Part shown: positions 18,030 to 27,283 of the stretch, one piece after another
Numbering within the stretch: position 1 is the first letter of the stretch
Layout of the letters: the number at the start of each line of letters is the position of its first letter
From: Clostridia bacterium
Lineage (GTDB): Bacteria; Bacillota; Clostridia; Oscillospirales; Acutalibacteraceae
Reading direction: 5' to 3'
NCBI GenBank assembly: GCA_017942105.1
Contig: JAGAVE010000074.1
Location: 1 to 50,418 of the forward strand
Length of the DNA: 50,418 nt
The notes under the pieces: model-generated
Told to the model about the DNA's origin: nothing
Database searches by the model: none
Seen by the model: only the letters and a program-made list of their open reading frames with translations
Translations under genes and position numbers: made by a program

Positions 18030-19781
18030 TTATTTGATTTCATCCATAAGGCTGATGAAAGCTTCAATCGTGCTTGAACCTGCCTTATTACCTGATGCAA
18101 CGATTTCTTCATTCTCACCTGCAAGAAGGCTCTTGAACTCGTTATCGGGAAGGATATATCCTACCTGGTCATTCATAAGACCGAAGACGATAAGCTTCTT
18201 ATCCTCGCCTACTACTTCCTGCATTGAAGGATAGTCAAAATCTTCATATGTCCATGAGTTCTCTGCATCAAGGCAACCGCCGAATGCAATAGCAGCCTCA
18301 AGCTCACCCGGAACAAGAACAACCGCAAGATCTGTACCTAACTCAAGATAACCGATCTCCGTAAGAATTTCAGCTTCACGGTCACTTGCATCAAGGCCGA
18401 CAACCGTATTTGAAATCGCGCCAAGCTTGCCTGCGAAGAGAAGAATCTGATTTGTTACGGGAACATAATACTGAGCCATCTTATAGTTAAGGAGCGGAGC
18501 AACCTCAACCTCAGGAGTTGAATCCTCAATAAGGCGGTTTGCAAGCTCTGTACCGTAAGCATTGATTCCGTCAATGCTTGATGTTTCCTCAGGAAGTTCA
18601 AGAGGACTGTAATCAGATGAAAGTGCAAGCTCCGCACCAAGAACCATCATAAAGTTAGCATTCTCTCGCTCATTGATGACCTGCTCCATATAGTAAGGAT
18701 AGTCACCTGTAATCTCAGTACCTGCAGCGCCGTTACCTACACAATGAATTGAAGAGTTAACAATCCAGGTTTCCTTGCTGCCATCAAACGGAACAAAACG
18801 GAAACGGTGAAGATCTGAGTCAACAACATAAGGATCTCTCTTTTCTCTGATAAGGTCCTCAACATCTGTTGAAGAATAATACATCTTACCTTCTGTCATT
18901 GAATTAACAGCCTGCTCGATTGCATCTTCCGTTACATTATAAAGATTCTCCATAAACTCAGGATTACGACCGTCAAGGAGCTTTACATCTGCACCAAAGA
19001 GATTGTTTGCAATATTAGCCGCAGGGTTGGTGAAAACCATTTTGAGAAGATCGCCGTTCATACCGAATGTATCTACACAGCTATGCTGATGAAGAACAGA
19101 AATGTTGATACCAACAATATTGTTTGCCTTTGCAAAATCCTCAAGCTGTGCACGGATACCTGCAACATCAGTATTTGAAATGCCGAAGCCATCAACAACT
19201 GCAATAACAACAGTACCTCTGCCGCTACCGTCATTAAGAGCCACACAACGAACACGCTGATCGTCATAAATTGCTGTTGCTGATTTCGGGTCAGGGAAAG
19301 AAAGGCTACCGCCGACATAATGCTTACCATCAAGCTCATTGCCCGTCTGAATTGAGCCGCTACCATAGCCGAGGCTCCATACTGCACCCTGCGCAGGTGT
19401 TTCGAGATACTCGTCCATACCTGCATAGAACTGATCGTTTACATATGTATCCTTATCAGCAAAATCTACCGAAGGAATAATCGAGTTGATAGCCTTAAGC
19501 ACTACATCGATCACCAGGTCAACAATGCCGTAAAGGAACTTAAGACACATATCGCCGAACTGCTCTGCCGACGAAGGGAATTTCATACTGTCCAGACCGA
19601 GAGTACCGAACCAGAAAGCAAATTCATCCATAATGAAGCCTAAATCAGCTTCGTTGATACCGTCAGGAATTACAACCGTTTCGGGAGCTTCAACCTCTGC
19701 GTCTGCAGGAGCTGCAAAAGCCGCAGTGCCGACCGAAAAGACCATAACTACTGAAAGAATGAGTGAAATTATTTTTTTCAT
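18030..19781 (-). CDS. Secreted neutral ceramidase-like protein
   Basis: This exported protein has 583 residues. The signal peptide (MKKIISLILSVVMVFSVGTAAFA) is clear. The core fits the neutral/alkaline non-lysosomal ceramidase family, zinc amidases that cut the acyl chain from ceramide. It shows the pattern VVIAVVDGFG and then SVLHQHSCVDTFG, which takes the place of the family's zinc-binding THTHSG motif, and later a histidine in NSSIHCVGNG. A paralogue without a signal peptide lies at 33123-34556. No Gram-positive anchor is visible. The true substrate may be another N-acyl amide. The terminator at 17986-18017 closes the gene. Confidence 0.72.
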   Translation of the reverse strand: MKKIISLILSVVMVFSVGTAAFAAPADAEVEAPETVVIPDGINEADLGFIMDEFAFWFGTLGLDSMKFPSSAEQFGDMCLKFLYGIVDLVIDVVLKAINSIIPSVDFADKDTYVNDQFYAGMDEYLETPAQGAVWSLGYGSGSIQTGNELDGKHYVGGSLSFPDPKSATAIYDDQRVRCVALNDGSGRGTVVIAVVDGFGISNTDVAGIRAQLEDFAKANNIVGINISVLHQHSCVDTFGMNGDLLKMVFTNPAANIANNLFGADVKLLDGRNPEFMENLYNVTEDAIEQAVNSMTEGKMYYSSTDVEDLIREKRDPYVVDSDLHRFRFVPFDGSKETWIVNSSIHCVGNGAAGTEITGDYPYYMEQVINERENANFMMVLGAELALSSDYSPLELPEETSSIDGINAYGTELANRLIEDSTPEVEVAPLLNYKMAQYYVPVTNQILLFAGKLGAISNTVVGLDASDREAEILTEIGYLELGTDLAVVLVPGELEAAIAFGGCLDAENSWTYEDFDYPSMQEVVGEDKKLIVFGLMNDQVGYILPDNEFKSLLAGENEEIVASGNKAGSSTIEAFISLMDEIK

Positions 19782-19894
19782 AATCGCACACCTTTCATAA
19801 TATTATTGTACAGATACATTCTAACACAAAAATAAACAATTTACAATAATTATGCCCTTATAAATAACAAACAAAATGAAAGGTTGATTTTTGT

Positions 19895-20170
19895 ATGAGT
19901 TGCTGTATTGCTGAATTAAGAAACAAAGAAGTTATCTGCAAAACCAACGGTGCAAGACTGGGAAATGTTGATGATGTTGAAATAGACATCGCAAACGGCA
20001 AGCTCGTCTCACTTGTAATATACGGAAAAGCCAGAATGATTGGTTTTTTCGGAAAATGCGAAGACATTATCATCCCCTGGTGTGATATAGATATAATCGG
20101 CGAGGATACAATACTCGTTAACTGTCCATGTCCGCCTCAGTATCACCAGTCGCACAGCCGTTGGCAATGA
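19895..20170 (+). CDS. YlmC/YmxH family sporulation protein (PRC-barrel)
   Basis: The 91-residue protein has a single PRC-barrel-like fold: ELRNKEVICKTNGARLGNVDD, IDIANGKLVSLVIYG, and the ending DIIIPWCDIDIIGEDTILVN. This pattern matches the YlmC/YmxH group found in spore formers. The function is poorly known; a Bacillus member is made during sporulation. The ATG at 19895 follows GAAAGG. The last 15 residues are rich in Cys, Pro and His (CPCPPQYHQSHSRW), which could bind metal, but that is speculation. It stands alone between convergent and parallel neighbours, and I see no clear SigA promoter, which would fit a sporulation sigma factor. Confidence 0.85.
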   Translation: MSCCIAELRNKEVICKTNGARLGNVDDVEIDIANGKLVSLVIYGKARMIGFFGKCEDIIIPWCDIDIIGEDTILVNCPCPPQYHQSHSRWQ

Positions 20171-20257
20171 AAGCTGACGATAAACCTGCATAAGCATATA
20201 TGTAGATATTATTGATATGAAAAAGTTGCAAAAACATAAAAGTAAAAGCAATATTAA

Positions 20258-20290
20258 AAGTGGGTGATACATCGAATATCACCCACTTTC
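20258..20290. terminator. Strong hairpin downstream of ymxH
   Basis: A 13-pair stem AAAGTGGGTGATA/TATCACCCACTTT with a seven-base loop. There is no clear T-run on the plus strand, and only a broken one on the minus strand, so its role as a terminator is uncertain. Confidence 0.5.
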
Positions 20291-20326
20291 ATTCGCCATT
20301 CTTCAGATTTCTCGCAATCTCCAAAT

Positions 20327-20470
20327 TATTTTATCAAAGAAAAAATATTATCGTAATTCCTCTTCGCAAGCTTGATTTGTTCTTTGGCAGAATCAAAAAG
20401 TGCTTTGCGTGTTTTTTCATTATCAATTTCATTGACAGCTATTTTCTGTAATGGTATAATAAATAAAACA
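20327..20470 (-). pseudogene. Possible C-terminal remnant of a lost gene
   Basis: A minus-strand open stretch of more than 40 codons without a start reads IAVNEIDNEKTRKALFDSAK, continues IKLAKRNYDNIFSLIK and ends in a stop at 20327-20329. The composition is protein-like, and a second short piece in another frame just beyond reads LEIARNLKNGE. The aquaporin promoter and ribosome binding site overlap the place where its upstream part should be. It could be the decayed tail of a gene or a chance frame. Confidence 0.3.
20432..20460 (+). promoter_or_regulatory. Perfect consensus promoter of the aquaporin gene
   Basis: TTGACA (20432-20437), 17 bases, TATAAT (20455-20460), followed by an AGGAGGT ribosome binding site. 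Confidence 0.85.
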
Positions 20471-20492
20471 CATTTTAATAGGAGGTAATTTT

Positions 20493-21194
20493 ATGAACAT
20501 CAAAAAGTATCTTGCCGAATTTTTCGGCACAATGGTTCTTGTTCTTTTCGGATGCGGTACTGCAGTCGTCACGGGAGGTCTTTCCGGCGGTGCAGGAAGC
20601 GGAACTCTCGGCGTCGTTGCAATCGCTCTCGCTTTCGGTCTTTCAATCGTAGCAGCAGCCTATGCAATTGGTCACATTTCAGGTTGCCATGTTAACCCGG
20701 CCGTTTCTCTTGCCGTTCTTATCAACGGCGGTCTCAGCTTTGCAGACTTCGTAGGTTATGTAATCGCACAGATTGCAGGTGCGTTTGCAGGAAGCGGTAT
20801 CCTTCTTTTCATCACAAAAAATTCAAACCTTTCAGGCTTTGGTTCAAACGGTTACGGTGAACTCAGCGCAGTCGGCCTTTCAATGACAGGAGCAGTTGTT
20901 GTTGAAATTATTCTTACATTTGTTTTCGTTATGACCATCCTCGGCGTTACATCAAGTAAGAAGACATCACACATTGCCGGCATTGTAATCGGTCTTACTC
21001 TTACATTCGTTCACATTATCGGTATTCCCCTTACAGGAACATCCGTTAACCCTGCAAGAAGCCTTGCTCCCGCAGTTCTCGAAGGCGGACTTGCTTTGAG
21101 CCATGTCTGGGCATTTATCATCGCTCCTCTCGTTGGCGCAGCACTTGCAGCTCTTGTGTTCAAATATGTTTTCGCACCTAAAGCAGAAGAATAA
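20493..21194 (+). CDS. Aquaporin Z-like MIP channel
   Basis: The protein of 233 residues is a six-helix membrane channel of the major intrinsic protein family. Both pore motifs are present: GCHVNPAVS (first NPA) and GTSVNPARS (second NPA, followed by the selectivity-filter arginine). The residue after NPAR is serine instead of the aspartate typical of glycerol facilitators, so a water channel of the AqpZ type is more likely than GlpF. The first helix starts LAEFFGTMVLVLFGCG, as usual. A strong promoter and an AGGAGGT box suggest high expression. It is a single-gene unit with a terminator directly behind. Confidence 0.93.
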   Translation: MNIKKYLAEFFGTMVLVLFGCGTAVVTGGLSGGAGSGTLGVVAIALAFGLSIVAAAYAIGHISGCHVNPAVSLAVLINGGLSFADFVGYVIAQIAGAFAGSGILLFITKNSNLSGFGSNGYGELSAVGLSMTGAVVVEIILTFVFVMTILGVTSSKKTSHIAGIVIGLTLTFVHIIGIPLTGTSVNPARSLAPAVLEGGLALSHVWAFIIAPLVGAALAALVFKYVFAPKAEE

Positions 21195-21214
21195 TTCGAA
21201 ACCTTAAAAAGCTC

Positions 21215-21253
21215 AACCCTGAAACAATTAATCGTTGTTTCAGGGTTATTTTT
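21215..21253. terminator. Bidirectional terminator of aquaporin and sugar isomerase
   Basis: A 13-pair perfect stem AACCCTGAAACAA (21215-21227) with TTGTTTCAGGGTT (21235-21247) is followed by ATTTTTATA on the plus strand and GAGCTTTTT on the minus strand. Confidence 0.9.
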
Positions 21254-22103
21254 ATATTGACTTTAAGATATCACGGAACTCCACTGCTTTTGAATAAGCC
21301 TTATTGACATACTCCTGCGCCGTAAGACCTTTATAAATATCGTTATCAGTCCGTGTAGGTCTGCCTTTCGAAATAACCTCGAAAGAAAGCGTGCCGCTAT
21401 AATTGCCGTTTTTTATCCTTTTTGCGATACCGTCCCAATCGGCAATTCCATCAAAAGGAAGAAGATGCGAGTCATCATAAAAAGTCAGCTCACCGCCTGT
21501 CATTCCTCTGTTGTCGTTAAGATGCGTAACAAATAATCTGTCGCAATATTTTGAAAGGATATCCTTACCATAGTTATAGCAAAGCTCGTGGCCTGAATCA
21601 AAACAGAATCCGACATTTGACACATCCTTATAACGATCCATAACAGCTTCGAGGTACATCTCGCCCTCAGTATTTTCAAAGGCTAGATATACATTCTTTT
21701 TAACAGCATAATCAACAACATCATCAAGGCGTTCAAGACCAAGCTGCGTCGGCGTGAAGTTATCCATTCCGATTATTGCGTGAAAAACTGCATATTTCAC
21801 GGAATAATTACTGCAATCGTCAATCGTCGCATACAGATCTCGGAGCATAATCTCTGCAAGCTCGCCGCTCTCATCGTGCCAGATATCATCCATCCCGTAA
21901 AAAGGCGCATGGATATATTCACAGGCAAGGTTTAATATCTCCGCCTTCTTCATAAGCAACTCAGTCAATTCTGAGGTACCTCTTTTTTCTCTGTCAAAGG
22001 CAAACCTGTCAAAGCCTGCATTCTTAAGAAGTTCAGGCTGGTCAGCAACAGGCACATCGAGCTGCATACCCAAAGCAAGACACAAAGATTTATTTTCTGC
22101 CAT
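21252..22103 (-). CDS. Sugar phosphate isomerase/epimerase (xylose isomerase-like TIM barrel)
   Basis: This is a 283-residue TIM-barrel protein of the AP-endonuclease-2 superfamily. Metal-ligand positions are visible in AFENTEGE, FCFDSGHE, THLNDN and LSFEVISKG. Family members isomerise or epimerise sugars or inositols; the substrate cannot be told from sequence. It is the last gene of a minus-strand series with GH78 and Gfo/Idh genes. Its start is three bases after the GH78 stop and its GAGG box lies inside that gene, so the two are translationally coupled. A role on the sugar freed by GH78, or on a derivative made by the oxidoreductase, is plausible. Confidence 0.85.
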   Translation of the reverse strand: MAENKSLCLALGMQLDVPVADQPELLKNAGFDRFAFDREKRGTSELTELLMKKAEILNLACEYIHAPFYGMDDIWHDESGELAEIMLRDLYATIDDCSNYSVKYAVFHAIIGMDNFTPTQLGLERLDDVVDYAVKKNVYLAFENTEGEMYLEAVMDRYKDVSNVGFCFDSGHELCYNYGKDILSKYCDRLFVTHLNDNRGMTGGELTFYDDSHLLPFDGIADWDGIAKRIKNGNYSGTLSFEVISKGRPTRTDNDIYKGLTAQEYVNKAYSKAVEFRDILKSI

Positions 22104-22106
22104 TTA

Positions 22107-24590
22107 TCACACTTCCTCAAAAACATAGCTGCCTGAGCCGAGCTTGATTACAGCGCAACCGTCCTGCTTTTCAAAATCTTCGAAGCTATGTTCAACACCG
22201 TTTATAATAACGGAATTAGTAAACACGGGCAAAAGAAGGGTTGCCGCAGAGCCTTCGGGAATTGTGCACTCATACACAAAACTTTCATCGTTTGACCAGT
22301 TGCTTTCGATAAGACCTGCAACCGAATCATACGAGCAACGAACCCACTTCATTCTCTTCTGACCTTCCGGAAGCTCGTCACCCGTTCTTGTATCAACTCT
22401 GGGCTGAAGAAGAATGTTTTTAAACGCAACGCCGTCTGTTTCAATACCTGCCATATAGCGATACATCCATTCCTGAACGGAACCGTAAGCATAATGGTTA
22501 AAAGAATTCATTCCTACATCGCCGAAGCCTTTATCAAGCGTGTATGAATTCCAGCGTTCCCAGATTGTCGTCGCTCCCTGATCAACACTGTAAAGCCACG
22601 AGGGTTCATTTCTCTGCATAAGAAGGGTGTATGCAAGGTTATCCTCACCAATCTTTGAAAGAGCCGGACAGAGATTATATGTGCCGACAAAGCCCGTTGA
22701 AAGTCTGTTGCCGTTATCCTTGATTTTTTGAACCAGCTCCTTCGATGCTTTTTTGAGATACTCTCCGTCGATAAGATCAAATGCAATAGCGATAACATAA
22801 TCCGTCTGCGTTTTATCGATAAGCTCGCCATCCTTCATAAATGTATCAACGAAATACTTATGAGCCTCTTTTCTCAACGCTCTGTAATGCTCAGCTCTGT
22901 CTTCCTTGCCGAGCTCTTCGCTCATAAATGCCATCATATCAAGATCACGGATAAGGAAAGCTGATGAAAGATATTCGTTCTTACAATAATCATACGCCAG
23001 CCAGTCGCCGTAGCGGGGAATCGGGCCTTCAAAGCCGTAATTTTCAATAAGCTGAGCAATATACTTCTCCATTGAATGATAGTGTTCTTTGATAAAATCT
23101 TTATCGCCATAGAGCTTATAGAGATTATACGGAATTATAACACCTGCATCTCCCCAGGCTGTCGCATTATCTGCACTGCAGTATGATACGCGCGGTGCGA
23201 TATCACCGTAAGCGCCTTCATCGCTCTGAGCATCACGCATATCCTGCATCCACTTTTTGAAAAAGCCGAGCACATCAGCATTATAAGCCGCCGTAACACT
23301 GAAAGCCTGAGCATCACCCGTCCAGCCAAGTCTTTCATCGCGTTGCGGACAATCCGTCGGGATAAAGAGATAATTGCTTCTCTGACCCCAGATTATATTC
23401 GAAATAAGCTTGTTAACAAGCTCGTCGGAGGTTTCCATATGGCCTATTTCTTTTGTATCAGAACCAACAACCTCAGCTACAAATGAAGAAAGCTCAATAT
23501 CATTATCGGCCGAAATTTCAACATAGCGGAAGCCAAAGAAAGTAAAGGTCGGTCTGTATGTTTCCACTCCTTCTCCTGAGAGAATATAGTGAGCCTTACC
23601 CTTTGCGGAACGGAAATTAACAGTATAGACACTTCCCTTCGGACCGTCATTTCCTCTTTCTTCATCACCTGAGTCGTTGATAAACTCCGCATAACGGATT
23701 TTAACAGCAGTGCCCTTTGCACCCTTAACGCCGATTTTTGCCCAACCTACGATTTCCTGCTCAAGGTCAACAACGAGCTTCTGACCTGCTTTTAATGTTA
23801 ACGGAAGGTTTTCGGGTGTTGCGATAACATCGATTTCACCATACTTTGTACCGTTATCCTTGGTTGTTTCATAGACCGTCAGCTTCTTTGCATTTAAACT
23901 AAGACCGTCCCTTACCTTTACCGTCGGACCTACAAATTCGGTTATTTCACCATCAAAATAATCGCAGATATCCGCCTGCTTCCATCCTGAGATATCGTAA
24001 TCAGCGCAGGAAATTTTTTCATAACCGTCAAATCTGCCGTCACGGTATTCACCGTCCCAAATATCTGCAGTACGAATCTGACCGCCGCAGGTTGCCTTCC
24101 AGCCTTCATCCGTTATAATAACATTCTTCGTCTTATCATTCTCTACTGCTATGCAAGCCATAACTGCAGGCATATGCACTCCGTAGTATCCTCCTGAAAT
24201 TCTGCCCTGATACCAACCCGGAGCGGCAACGAGAAGAATTCTGTTTTTTCCGCTCGATATATATGAAGTTATATCATATTCATAGTAAAGAGCTCTTTTG
24301 TTATAATTCGTCCATCCGGGTTTGAGCTCATCATAGCCTACTCTTTTACCGTTGATATAGATATCCACACAACCAAGAGCCGTAAAGCTGAGCTTTGCCG
24401 TTGAAAAGCTTTCAACATCAAAATCAGTTACAAACATCGGCATACCGTCATCACACCGAACATCGGAAAACTGAAACTTTGCTTTTTCTGCATCATCGCA
24501 CCAAGGCGAATTTTCAAAATCCGCATATGGCTTCATCTGCGTTGCAATTAATTTTGCGTTATTCCAATAAGTACTGTCATATTTATACAT
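22107..24590 (-). CDS. GH78 alpha-L-rhamnosidase
   Basis: The enzyme is an inverting glycosidase that removes terminal alpha-L-rhamnose. It has 827 residues from the start at 24590, which follows TAGGAGA; an upstream ATG at 24632 would begin before the terminator and is unlikely. After N-terminal beta-sandwich domains, the (alpha/alpha)6 barrel has the active-site block DCPQRDERLGWTGDAQAF with the general acid region, and TTIWERWNSY with the second carboxylate. There is no signal peptide. It sits between the Gfo/Idh oxidoreductase and the coupled sugar isomerase, which suggests breakdown of rhamnosylated plant glycosides or glycans inside the cell. Confidence 0.93.
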   Translation of the reverse strand: MYKYDSTYWNNAKLIATQMKPYADFENSPWCDDAEKAKFQFSDVRCDDGMPMFVTDFDVESFSTAKLSFTALGCVDIYINGKRVGYDELKPGWTNYNKRALYYEYDITSYISSGKNRILLVAAPGWYQGRISGGYYGVHMPAVMACIAVENDKTKNVIITDEGWKATCGGQIRTADIWDGEYRDGRFDGYEKISCADYDISGWKQADICDYFDGEITEFVGPTVKVRDGLSLNAKKLTVYETTKDNGTKYGEIDVIATPENLPLTLKAGQKLVVDLEQEIVGWAKIGVKGAKGTAVKIRYAEFINDSGDEERGNDGPKGSVYTVNFRSAKGKAHYILSGEGVETYRPTFTFFGFRYVEISADNDIELSSFVAEVVGSDTKEIGHMETSDELVNKLISNIIWGQRSNYLFIPTDCPQRDERLGWTGDAQAFSVTAAYNADVLGFFKKWMQDMRDAQSDEGAYGDIAPRVSYCSADNATAWGDAGVIIPYNLYKLYGDKDFIKEHYHSMEKYIAQLIENYGFEGPIPRYGDWLAYDYCKNEYLSSAFLIRDLDMMAFMSEELGKEDRAEHYRALRKEAHKYFVDTFMKDGELIDKTQTDYVIAIAFDLIDGEYLKKASKELVQKIKDNGNRLSTGFVGTYNLCPALSKIGEDNLAYTLLMQRNEPSWLYSVDQGATTIWERWNSYTLDKGFGDVGMNSFNHYAYGSVQEWMYRYMAGIETDGVAFKNILLQPRVDTRTGDELPEGQKRMKWVRCSYDSVAGLIESNWSNDESFVYECTIPEGSAATLLLPVFTNSVIINGVEHSFEDFEKQDGCAVIKLGSGSYVFEEV

Positions 24591-24602
24591 AATTATATCT
24601 CC

Positions 24603-24650
24603 TAAAAAAGACGGCCGACTCAAAGAATACATCCGTTAAGTCTGACCGTC
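24603..24650 (-). terminator. Terminator between Gfo/Idh and GH78 genes
   Basis: On the minus strand an 11-pair stem with one bulged A (24650-24639 with 24620-24610, loop of 18) is followed by six U and then directly by the GH78 ribosome binding site. It may reduce expression of the distal genes. Confidence 0.65.
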
Positions 24651-24662
24651 CTTAAAAATTAT

Positions 24663-25754
24663 TTAATCAAAATATACGGGTTTTCCTGTCTTTGCGGATT
24701 CATAAATCGCTTCGAGAATCTGAGTAACGACCAATGATTGCTCAGGCTTTGTCGGAACTTCTGTGTCATTCATAATCGCCTGATAGAAGCCGTTTGCTTC
24801 AAGAACCTCAGGGTCAGTGCTGTCACCGTCATAGAAAGCAACACCTCCGCAATCGAAACTGGGCGTTTCAATAACCTGACGGCCGTTCTTGACAAAGTTG
24901 ATTCGAAGATCATCCTCGCCCATTGTATCTGCACCGCCCTTGTCGCCGCAAATCATAACTGTTGCTTCCATCGGGTCGGCGATATTAAGAGCCCAGCTTG
25001 ATTCAACTGAAACGGTCGCACCGTTTTTCATAACGACAAAGCCGAATGCAGAATCTTCAACCGTGAACTTTTCCGTATCCCAATCGCCCCAGGCGTTAGC
25101 TGTGCCGACCTGCTTGCCGAGCTTTTTATAGGATGTGCCGACTACCATCTTCGGCTCATGGTTATCCATAAGCCAGAGGGTGAGGTCGAGAGCGTGGGTT
25201 CCGATATCGATAAGCGGACCGCCGCCCTGCTCATATTCATTGAGGAAAACACCCCAAGTGGGAACTGCGCGTCTACGAAGAGCGATCGCTCTGCCGTAAT
25301 AAATATCACCGAGTTCACCGTCTTCACAAGCCTTTTTGAGATAGAGATATTCATCTCTCCAACGGCTCTGATAACCAATCGTAAGCTTCTTGCCCGTTCT
25401 CTTCGAAGCTTCAAGCATTGCCTGAGCCTCAGCCGCAGTTTTCGCCATCGGTTTTTCACACATAACATGCTTTCCCGCTTCAAGCGCATCGATTGTTATA
25501 AAGCTGTGCGAACGGTTGGGTGTAAGAACATGAACAACCTCGATGCTTTCATCCTTGAGAAGTTCTTTATAGTCTTCATAAATTGCAACATTTTCGCCGA
25601 GATTAAACTTATCTCTCGTTTCATAAGCTCTTTCAACAATGATATCGCAAAGAGCAACAATCTCAACATAGCTGAGCTTTGTAAGCGCATTCATATGCTT
25701 GCCGTTACAAATACCGCCACAGCCGATGATACCGACTTTGACTTTTCTTTCCAT
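24663..25754 (-). CDS. Gfo/Idh/MocA family oxidoreductase
   Basis: This 363-residue NAD(P)-dependent sugar dehydrogenase-like protein has the Rossmann motif GIIGCGGICNGKH at its start, the family motif GKHVMCEKPM near residue 95, and the conserved IDIGTHALDLTLWLMD with the catalytic histidine. It probably oxidises or reduces a ring carbon of a sugar or inositol, or acts in a redox-type glycosidase pathway. It lies in the series PHP protein, Gfo/Idh, GH78, isomerase on the minus strand. A terminator stands between it and GH78. The exact substrate is unknown. Confidence 0.92.
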   Translation of the reverse strand: MERKVKVGIIGCGGICNGKHMNALTKLSYVEIVALCDIIVERAYETRDKFNLGENVAIYEDYKELLKDESIEVVHVLTPNRSHSFITIDALEAGKHVMCEKPMAKTAAEAQAMLEASKRTGKKLTIGYQSRWRDEYLYLKKACEDGELGDIYYGRAIALRRRAVPTWGVFLNEYEQGGGPLIDIGTHALDLTLWLMDNHEPKMVVGTSYKKLGKQVGTANAWGDWDTEKFTVEDSAFGFVVMKNGATVSVESSWALNIADPMEATVMICGDKGGADTMGEDDLRINFVKNGRQVIETPSFDCGGVAFYDGDSTDPEVLEANGFYQAIMNDTEVPTKPEQSLVVTQILEAIYESAKTGKPVYFD

Positions 25755-25777
25755 TTTTACACCGCCTGAATTAATAA

Positions 25778-27283
25778 TTATTTAAGAAAAAGGTTACCCA
25801 AAGAAATGATTCCCGTAACTCTGAGAACAAGCGCGAGAAGCTTAACAATCGTATCGCAGATAAGAGTTGCAGGCAAGCCGAGATCAATAAAGAACTCATC
25901 TTCAGCTTCGGGAGCACCTTCATAATCAAGAGTAAACGCCTGAGTATAGATAACTCCGCCTTCACCGATAACCTCAGCTCTTACATATGAACCGATTTTA
26001 TCTGAATAATCGTCAAGGTCGATTGAATTACCTGTTGCGATAAACTCACCGTCAGCAATCCAATGAACAAGATAAGCGTCTTTTGTGCCGATTGTGATAG
26101 TATCATCATTTTCATTAACAGAAACGCTCGTTACCATCGGGACTGCTGCATTCTGGTCAAACTCAAACCTTGTATCCTGACCGCCGTTCTTTTCTTCCTC
26201 AACGATAGTTTCATAAGTTGACTGAAGCTCTGCCGCAAACTCAGGAGCGATGCCTGCCGCAGAAAGCTCCGCTGCCCAAGCCTTGATCTCCTCACGGCTA
26301 CCCATATAATAGCTTGCTGCGAAGAATTCGCCATTTTCCATACAAGCTCTCAGTGCTTCATTTGTAAGCTCCGGCATACACATCCAGGTATAGCCTGAAT
26401 TAACGATATCCGGATTGTGTGCATCAGATGTTGCGATAGCATAGACATTTCTGCCGTGAGGAACAACCTTCTGCAAAAGGATATCCCAAAGCTTTCTGTC
26501 AAAACGCGTTCTGCCGTCGCCCTTACTGTTGATATCGATACCGATGCAGGAATCAAAATCAAGAAGAAGGTTTGCAAACTTATTCACGACATAGCGATAG
26601 TGAATATTATCCATATCGTATGCATCCTCGTAGCATTCCTCATCCCTTGCATTCGAATACTCACCCGGATGATTGATAACTGAAAGACCGCCGAGCTTAT
26701 CTACATTTTTGATAGGGGTTCTGTAATCGCTCGTGCCGCCGACAACATCATTGCCGTAATCAACAAACCAAGTGTTAACATGAGCGTTGTTGAACGATGT
26801 CGGGTTCTGCTCATTTGCAAAAGGAACTCTCATCATCGTATGAAGAGCATTTCCGTTTTCATCGTACTGATTATAATAATCATCTGCATAAGTATATTTT
26901 AAGCCTGCATCCGTAACACCTGAAGCATTAAGGAAATCAATAGGACGGTTTCCTTCCTTGATTGAGAGAACAACGCGGATAGTTTTAGCCTGAGTATCCT
27001 TATCCCAACCGTAATCAACCGTTCCGTGGTCGCTCAGAGCCATAATATCAAAGCCGTGCTCATAGTGCTTTTCAACCTGCTGCCTGATCGTCTGATCGCC
27101 GTCAGAAACAGTTGAATGGCTGTGAAGGTCAGCCTTATACTGATTATAAGTTGACCAATCAACATTCGCATACGGGCTGTTGATGGTATAGTCAACATCG
27201 TTCGCAGCGTAAGCACCTACAGCGGTACCCGTTGCAAGAATCACCATTGACAGCATTACCGCCACCGCTTTTTTGAATTTCAT
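25778..27283 (-). CDS. Secreted PHP-domain metal-dependent hydrolase
   Basis: A signal peptide (MKFKKAVAVMLSMVILATGTA, cleaved near AYA-AN) is followed by a PHP domain. Its metal ligands show in KADLHSHSTVSDGD, MALSDHG, VINHPGEY and IATSDAHNPD. PHP proteins are phosphoesterases or related hydrolases; an exported one acts outside the membrane on an unknown substrate. After the catalytic part come a small beta domain and a hydrophobic C-terminal segment of about 30 residues that could hold it in the membrane. It has 501 residues. It heads the gene series with Gfo/Idh, GH78 and the isomerase; the link in function is inferred from position only. Confidence 0.85.
   Translation of the reverse strand: MKFKKAVAVMLSMVILATGTAVGAYAANDVDYTINSPYANVDWSTYNQYKADLHSHSTVSDGDQTIRQQVEKHYEHGFDIMALSDHGTVDYGWDKDTQAKTIRVVLSIKEGNRPIDFLNASGVTDAGLKYTYADDYYNQYDENGNALHTMMRVPFANEQNPTSFNNAHVNTWFVDYGNDVVGGTSDYRTPIKNVDKLGGLSVINHPGEYSNARDEECYEDAYDMDNIHYRYVVNKFANLLLDFDSCIGIDINSKGDGRTRFDRKLWDILLQKVVPHGRNVYAIATSDAHNPDIVNSGYTWMCMPELTNEALRACMENGEFFAASYYMGSREEIKAWAAELSAAGIAPEFAAELQSTYETIVEEEKNGGQDTRFEFDQNAAVPMVTSVSVNENDDTITIGTKDAYLVHWIADGEFIATGNSIDLDDYSDKIGSYVRAEVIGEGGVIYTQAFTLDYEGAPEAEDEFFIDLGLPATLICDTIVKLLALVLRVTGIISLGNLFLK

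Noticed and set aside
17844-18077. Plus-strand ORF of 77 residues overlapping the 43-residue ORF
   Set aside because: It is in another frame, has no ribosome binding site and runs through the terminator into the neighbouring gene.
25158-25769. Plus-strand ORF of 203 residues opposite the Gfo/Idh gene
   Set aside because: The minus-strand oxidoreductase explains the region completely.
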